DNA of 18,471 bases, taken from assembly GCA_009774535.1 (NCBI GenBank), contig VSNY01000070.1, positions 1 through 18,471 on the forward strand, given 5' to 3'. The notes below the pieces were generated by a model. The model worked only from the letters and a program-made list of their open reading frames with translations, searched no databases and was not told the origin of the DNA. The DNA is from Lachnospiraceae bacterium. GTDB lineage: Bacteria; Bacillota; Clostridia; Lachnospirales; Lachnospiraceae. Every line of letters begins with the position of its first letter. Position 1 is the stretch's first letter. Positions 14,510 to 18,471 of the stretch are shown here, piece by piece. The position numbers and the translations under genes are program-made.

Positions 14510-15769
14510 ATGGCTGAGAATCAGTTTTTTGTGGATTCGGATAAATTGTCAAAAGAAGCGCTGGATCAAAAGCATCAGATAGAATCAAATCCAGCCGCAA
14601 GGCCGGACCCGATGCGGTATATGGAAGGAATGGAACGTATTTCTTCGGATCTGTTAGAAAAAGTACTAAAACAAACGGCAGGTTATGACTATGAAGCCTA
14701 TACAGATGCGGATGTGCGCCGGGCGCTGATGCATGAGACATGCAGTGTGGAAGATTTTAAGGCGCTGCTGTCCCCGGCGGCGCAGCGGCATTTAGAAGAG
14801 ATGGCGGCAAGAGCAAAGTATGAGACAAGCAGGCATTTTGGAAATACGGTGTATCTGTTTACACCGCTGTATCTGGCGAATTATTGTGAAAATTATTGTG
14901 TGTACTGCGGTTTTAACTGTTATAATGATATCGTGCGCAAAAAGCTGACAATGGAAGAAGCGGAGCAGGAGATGAAGGTAATTGCAGATTCCGGTATCGA
15001 AGAAATTCTGATGCTGACCGGCGAGAGCCATAAGATGAGCGATCTTGCTTATATCGGCGAGGCGTGTAAGCTGGCGGCACGGTATTTTCGGAATGTGGGG
15101 CTGGAAATCTATCCGGTCAGCAGTGCGGATTACCGTTATCTGCATGCATGCGGCGCGGATTATATTACGGTCTTTCAGGAAACTTATGATGTTGCTGCTT
15201 ATGAAAAGCTGCATTTAAAGGGGCATAAGCGCGTATTTCCGTATCGCTTTGACGCGCAGGAACGGGCTATTTTAGGTGGTATGCGGGGAGTTGCGGGTTC
15301 TGCGCTTTTGGGACTTTCGGATTTTCGCAAAGATGCATTTGCATCGGCGCTGCATATTTATTATCTGCAGCGGAAATATCCGCATGTGGAATACTCTCTG
15401 TCGTGTCCAAGGCTGCGCCCGATTATCAATAATGACAAAATTAATCCGCAGGATGTGCATGAAAAGCAGCTTTGCCAGATACTTTGCGCCTACCGGATCT
15501 TTCTGCCGTATGTCGGCATTACAGTATCCAGCAGGGAACAAAAGCATTTCCGGGACGGCATTGTAAAAATCGCCGCGACCAAAGTATCCGCCGGAGTATC
15601 GACAGGCATTGGCGACCATGAAAGCAAATATCACGGCGCCCCGGAAGCGGAAACCGGAGACGAACAGTTTGAAATTGCAGATGAAAGGAGTTTGGATCAG
15701 ATGTACCAGGATCTTGCGGCAGAAGGGCTGCAGCCGGTGCTGAATGATTATATTTATGTACCAGAATGA
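14510..15769 (+). CDS. thiH: 2-iminoacetate synthase ThiH (radical SAM tyrosine lyase)
   Basis: 419 residues. It cleaves L-tyrosine by S-adenosylmethionine radical chemistry to give dehydroglycine (2-iminoacetate) and p-cresol, supplying the nitrogen-carbon unit for ThiG. The [4Fe-4S]-binding cysteines are Cys126, Cys130 and Cys133 in YCENYCVYCGFNC. MLTGES follows as the radical SAM GGE-like region, and later motifs include VFQETYD, KGHKRVFPYRFDAQERA and SCPRLRP, all typical of ThiH. The N-terminal 100 residues are the usual helical extension. Use of ThiH rather than the glycine oxidase ThiO indicates an anaerobic way of life. The last 26 bases overlap the next gene if that begins at 15744. 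Confidence 0.95.
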   Translation: MAENQFFVDSDKLSKEALDQKHQIESNPAARPDPMRYMEGMERISSDLLEKVLKQTAGYDYEAYTDADVRRALMHETCSVEDFKALLSPAAQRHLEEMAARAKYETSRHFGNTVYLFTPLYLANYCENYCVYCGFNCYNDIVRKKLTMEEAEQEMKVIADSGIEEILMLTGESHKMSDLAYIGEACKLAARYFRNVGLEIYPVSSADYRYLHACGADYITVFQETYDVAAYEKLHLKGHKRVFPYRFDAQERAILGGMRGVAGSALLGLSDFRKDAFASALHIYYLQRKYPHVEYSLSCPRLRPIINNDKINPQDVHEKQLCQILCAYRIFLPYVGITVSSREQKHFRDGIVKIAATKVSAGVSTGIGDHESKYHGAPEAETGDEQFEIADERSLDQMYQDLAAEGLQPVLNDYIYVPE

Positions 15770-16397
15770 GAGAACAACGTTAGCTGCCGGGCAGACTAAT
15801 GGCAGCAGTTTACAGATTCTTTGTATTACGAACAGACATCTGTCCGTCCAGGATTATATGGAACAGATCCGGGAGATTGCAAAAGCACGTCCGCAGGCAG
15901 TGATTGTGCGTGAAAAAGATCTGCCGCAGGCAGCATACGAACAGCTTGCCGCACAGGTGCTTGCAATTTGTACACAGTATCAGGTAACATGTATCCTGCA
16001 TACATATACGGAAACCGCAGTCCGGCTTGGCGTAAAGAAGCTGCATTTACCGCTGCAGGCGTTGCTGTCACTGCCTAAAATGTGCAGACAGCAGTTTACA
16101 ACACTTGGCTCATCCATACATTCCGTGGAAGAAGCCCTGCAGGCGCAGCATGCAGGGGCGACGTATCTGCTGGCCGGACATATTTTTGAGACTGGCTGTA
16201 AACCAGGTGCGCCGCCCAGAGGACTTGCTTTTTTAAAGGAAGTCTGTCAGGCATCCGCCCTGCCGGTCTATGCGCTGGGCGGCATTGACGCGGCGAATGC
16301 CAGGGCATGTATCCAGGCAGGGGCGAAAGGGGTCTGCGTGATGTCGGAGTGTATGTGTTATCTTCATCTTTCGCAAAGATTTCGTTCCTATTTTTAA
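15744..16397 (+). CDS. tenI: TenI-like thiazole tautomerase (ThiE/TenI superfamily)
   Basis: 217 residues if started at ATG 15744; ATG 15756 is also possible and neither has a convincing ribosome site, which suggests coupling to thiH. The TIM barrel of the ThiE/TenI superfamily is clear: ITNRHLS at 28-34, VREKDLPQAAYEQLA at 55-69, LGSSIHSVEEA at 121-131, AGHIFETGCKPG at 144-155, and VYALGGIDAANA at 175-186. The residue order around His146 (GHIFET) matches TenI, where this histidine serves in tautomerisation; ThiE has Gly-Pro there. HLP at 101-103, in place of ThiE's HLGQ, also favours TenI. TenI aromatises the ThiG product, fitting this operon. A ThiE role is the alternative and is the likely automatic annotation. 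Its stop lies 5 nt from the opposing permease stop. Confidence 0.75.
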   Translation: MIIFMYQNERTTLAAGQTNGSSLQILCITNRHLSVQDYMEQIREIAKARPQAVIVREKDLPQAAYEQLAAQVLAICTQYQVTCILHTYTETAVRLGVKKLHLPLQALLSLPKMCRQQFTTLGSSIHSVEEALQAQHAGATYLLAGHIFETGCKPGAPPRGLAFLKEVCQASALPVYALGGIDAANARACIQAGAKGVCVMSECMCYLHLSQRFRSYF

Positions 16398-16402
16398 TAC
16401 GG

Positions 16403-17194
16403 CTATTCCAGATTCAGATGCTTTTGCACGATGATCCGGTTAATAAGATAGTATACTACGGCCCATCCGGCCAGGAGCAGGCAGAAACCGCCCATAGCCC
16501 ATGGCGCAGGCTGAATCTCTTTCGTACCCGAGAACAGTGCGAATGCTCCGATCATAATCACAAGGAAGGAAACAATCTGACTGAAATAATACAGGCCAAT
16601 GCCCGCCGCAATTCCGAACGCCCCTTTGGAACGGTGGGCCAGCTGGCCGATGGAACTGCCTGCAAAAAATAACAGCAGTGCGTCCAGGCATCCCAGAATC
16701 ATTATCAAAAGTACAAAGAAGAGAAGGATAAAAACGGATATGCCCAATTCATGCGCAATCTGTGTCAAAGTCTTTTGGATCCCGTTAGACATAACGCTGA
16801 CAGACACTCCGTCTGCGATCAGTCCGATGCCAAAAAAAGAAAGCACCGAGAAAATCTCTGTCAAAAACAGATATACAAACGAGACCAAAATTTTTACATG
16901 CAATATCTGCGTTGTTTTTACAGGCAGCGTATGCGTCAGGTAGCCTTGCTGCGAATACATAGACTGATAAAAATGAAAACACAGATAAACAAAATTTACA
17001 ACAAAGACAATTGCTATTGTAAGGATATAGATCCCGCATCCAAACAAAAAGATTGTCTCCATAGGCCCTCCAGCTGCTTTTTGGATGAAAAACAGGCCAA
17101 GCACCAGCAGCGTTGCAGCCGCCAGAGTCGCATACATACCGAGAATGGTTTTTCCCTGTGATTTTGCTTCTTGTTTTAATAATGTCCCTAACAT
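16403..17194 (-). CDS. ABC-2-type permease with six membrane helices
   Basis: 263 residues on the - strand. Hydrophobic segments are near 18-37, 47-75, 101-127, 151-179, 192-221 and 232-253, with a charged N-terminus (MLGTLLKQEAKSQGK). There is no substrate-binding domain or recognised substrate motif. It pairs with the ATPase directly upstream and the GntR regulator, an arrangement seen in the Ytr family of cell-envelope stress and antibiotic-responsive exporters. The start codon lies inside the last codons of the ATPase gene, and the ribosome site AGGGAGG (17202-17208) is within that gene, 7 nt away, so translation is coupled. It ends tail-to-tail with the thi operon and no hairpin terminator was found between them. 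Confidence 0.85.
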   Translation of the reverse strand: MLGTLLKQEAKSQGKTILGMYATLAAATLLVLGLFFIQKAAGGPMETIFLFGCGIYILTIAIVFVVNFVYLCFHFYQSMYSQQGYLTHTLPVKTTQILHVKILVSFVYLFLTEIFSVLSFFGIGLIADGVSVSVMSNGIQKTLTQIAHELGISVFILLFFVLLIMILGCLDALLLFFAGSSIGQLAHRSKGAFGIAAGIGLYYFSQIVSFLVIMIGAFALFSGTKEIQPAPWAMGGFCLLLAGWAVVYYLINRIIVQKHLNLE

Positions 17195-17886
17195 TTAAAT
17201 ACCTCCCTGAAATATGCGTCTATCGATTTGCCTTCCATGCTGCGGATTTCATCTGCCGGGGAATGCCGGATGATCTGCCCGTCCCGGATCAGAATCACTT
17301 CATCCAGAATATGTTCAATATCTGCAATCAAATGTGTGGCAATCAGTACCGAAGCTTCCGGCTCATAATTAGACAGAATCGTGTTCAGTATATAATCCCG
17401 CACGGCCGGATCAACACCCGCGATCGGCTCATCCAGTACATACAGCTTTGCCCGGCGGCTCATAACCAGCACGAGCTGCACTTTTTCTTTTGTCCCTTTG
17501 GACATGGACTTTAGACGATCCTGCGCGCTGATCTGCAGCTTCTGCAGCATATCATAGGCACGCGCCTTGTCAAAATCTTCATAAAATTCCTGAAAAAAAT
17601 CCACAACGTCCTGCACTTTTTGATTCATATTCAAATACGTCTGGTCCGGCAGATAAGAAATATGCTTTTTACTCTGCACGCCGATCGGTTCTCCGCAGAA
17701 AAGGAGTTCTCCTTCTGTCGGCGTTAAAAGACCGTTTATCAGCTTAATCAGCGTTGTTTTACCACTGCCGTTCGGCCCTAACAACCCGATAATATGTCCG
17801 CTTTCCAGCGTCAGATGAACCTGTTTTAACACGTCTTTGTTTTTATAACGTTTGGTAAGTTTTTTGCATTCTAATAAAACGCTCAT
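17188..17886 (-). CDS. ABC transporter ATP-binding protein (YtrB-like)
   Basis: 232 residues. Walker A GPNGSGKT is at 37-44, Walker B LYVLDEP at 148-154 with catalytic Glu153, and the switch histidine is His185 in ATHL. The signature region reads SMSKGTKEK (128-135), a variant of LSGGQ that is common in this exporter subfamily, and VDP follows Walker B as the D loop. It powers the adjacent permease at the membrane. ATG 17886 overlaps the regulator stop (ATGA), and its own TAG overlaps the permease start by 7 nt. The substrate cannot be read from the sequence; lipid II-type antibiotics, peptides or envelope lipids are known for relatives. Confidence 0.92.
   Translation of the reverse strand: MSVLLECKKLTKRYKNKDVLKQVHLTLESGHIIGLLGPNGSGKTTLIKLINGLLTPTEGELLFCGEPIGVQSKKHISYLPDQTYLNMNQKVQDVVDFFQEFYEDFDKARAYDMLQKLQISAQDRLKSMSKGTKEKVQLVLVMSRRAKLYVLDEPIAGVDPAVRDYILNTILSNYEPEASVLIATHLIADIEHILDEVILIRDGQIIRHSPADEIRSMEGKSIDAYFREVFKC
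17202..17208 (-). promoter_or_regulatory. Ribosome binding site of the permease inside the ATPase gene
   Basis: AGGGAGG on the - strand, 7 nt before ATG 17194, encoded by the final codons of the ATPase. It fixes the permease start and implies coupled translation. Confidence 0.8.
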
Positions 17887-18260
17887 TGTTTTGCATCCTC
17901 TCTTTCCATAGCCTGCCGCATCAGCGACAGTGTCTGCTCTTTTTCATAACCAAGCTGGTGCATACTTTCTAAAAACTGCAAGATCTTTTCTTTTGCAAGA
18001 TCTGCTCTGATGGTGTCAATCATTTCCTGATCCTCCGTAATAAATCGTCCGCTTGTGCGTTTGGAATAAACAAGCCCGGTCCGCTCCAGTTCGGCGAAGG
18101 CGCGCTGCATCGTATTCGGATTCACGGCTGCCTGCGCCGCCAGTTCCCGGACGGATGGGAGCTTTTCTCCGGGGGTGTATTTACCGCTGATAATGTCCAT
18201 GCGGATGCGTTCCAGAATCTGTAAAAAAATCGGACGGTCTGCATTGAGATTCCATGGCAT
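17883..18260 (-). CDS. GntR-family regulator, YtrA subfamily
   Basis: 125 residues, started by AGGTGACCCT directly before ATG 18260. Residues 5-75 form the GntR winged helix: PIFLQILERIRMDIISGKY, then PGEKLPSVRELAAQAAVNPNTM as recognition-helix region, and RTSGRFITED as the wing. The C-terminal part of only about 50 residues (KEKILQFLESMHQLGYEKEQ) is the short dimerisation helix pair typical of YtrA proteins, with no ligand-binding domain. Such proteins repress their own operon with the ABC genes that follow; here all three genes overlap. Its likely operator is the TAATACAA pair at 18302-18317, which overlaps the promoter. Confidence 0.9.
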   Translation of the reverse strand: MPWNLNADRPIFLQILERIRMDIISGKYTPGEKLPSVRELAAQAAVNPNTMQRAFAELERTGLVYSKRTSGRFITEDQEMIDTIRADLAKEKILQFLESMHQLGYEKEQTLSLMRQAMEREDAKQ

Positions 18261-18300
18261 AGGGTCACCTCATTTCTTTGTGTGTTTTTGTGTTAGGTAA

Positions 18301-18329
18301 ATAATACAATAATACAAATGAAATGTCAA
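18301..18329 (-). promoter_or_regulatory. Promoter of the gntR-ABC operon with tandem repeats as likely operator
   Basis: On the - strand TTGACA (18324-18329), a 17-nt spacer and TATTAT (18301-18306). TAATACAA occurs twice in tandem at 18302-18317 on the + strand, over the -10 box and spacer, a suitable place for autorepression. Confidence 0.8.
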
Positions 18330-18354
18330 CACTTTTTTTTCGGAACGGGATGAT

Positions 18355-18408
18355 GGATGCCCGGACGTGTCCGTGCCAGTGGAATGGGAGGGCTGCCCGG
18401 CGGCATAG
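18355..18408 (+). repeat. Dispersed 54-nt repeat, copy B
   Basis: Matches copy A at 13131-13184 in the same orientation (45 of 54 positions by my count). An extra CGGAACGGGATG at 18341-18352 equals an internal segment of copy A (13156-13167), suggesting a tandem or rearranged unit. It lies between the gntR promoter and the window edge. Confidence 0.75.
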
Positions 18409-18454
18409 GATTGAGCGGACTGGGGCAACGCTGCGGTGAACTAATCGCTAACTG

Positions 18455-18469
18455 CGACTAAGACAGTCG
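18455..18469. repeat. Short inverted repeat at the right edge
   Basis: CGACT (18455-18459) and AGTCG (18465-18469) form a 5-bp stem with a 5-nt loop. It could belong to a feature beyond the window. Nothing else is seen between 18409 and 18471. Confidence 0.35.
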
Positions 18470-18471
18470 GC

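Noticed and set aside
18409..18471. tRNA or gene at the right edge
   Set aside because: Only a 5-bp stem is present; no cloverleaf, CCA end or coding frame with a ribosome site could be supported.

Overview
The window looks like a Bacillota (Clostridia) chromosome, most likely from the Lachnospiraceae or a close relative. I infer this from the strong AGGAGG ribosome sites, the hemA-sirC-hemC order, the oxygen-sensitive ThiH route to thiazole, a YtrA-type GntR regulator and the overall protein style. No rRNA, tRNA, CRISPR array or transposase is visible.

Left block (1-7290), AT-richer to the eye than the rest. A run of + strand genes separated by 1-14 nt or overlapping: the tail of a Sel1-repeat frame, a dynamin-like GTPase, a small protein ending in a glycine zipper, a large HerA/DUF87-type ATPase with an internal Gly/Ala hydrophobic segment, a stand-alone HNH/EndoVII nuclease of the WHH/WHE type, and a small acidic protein that is probably its immunity partner. 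An intrinsic terminator follows. The first three intact genes combine membrane-remodelling, membrane-inserting and motor features, and the last two look like a polymorphic toxin/immunity pair. This is the most likely place for an undescribed system (defence, or toxin delivery).

Middle block (7290-13190). A near-consensus promoter (7440-7468) and a highly structured leader precede a hybrid histidine kinase that has one membrane segment and no sensor domain. The kinase overlaps a CobD-like PLP enzyme by 4 nt. That gene is followed by hemA, a precorrin-2 dehydrogenase gene and hemC, so signalling and early tetrapyrrole/corrinoid synthesis appear to share one operon. A 54-nt dispersed repeat lies just after hemC; a second copy lies at the right end of the window.

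Thiazole block (13190-16397). A promoter flanked by a palindrome, a leader with no TPP riboswitch, and a very strong hairpin-plus-T-tract precede thiS-thiG-thiH and a last gene that resembles TenI (thiazole tautomerase) more than ThiE. No thiF is present here.

Right block (16403-18330, - strand). A GntR/YtrA repressor, an ABC ATPase and a six-helix permease are translationally coupled and driven by a clear promoter that overlaps tandem 8-bp repeats.
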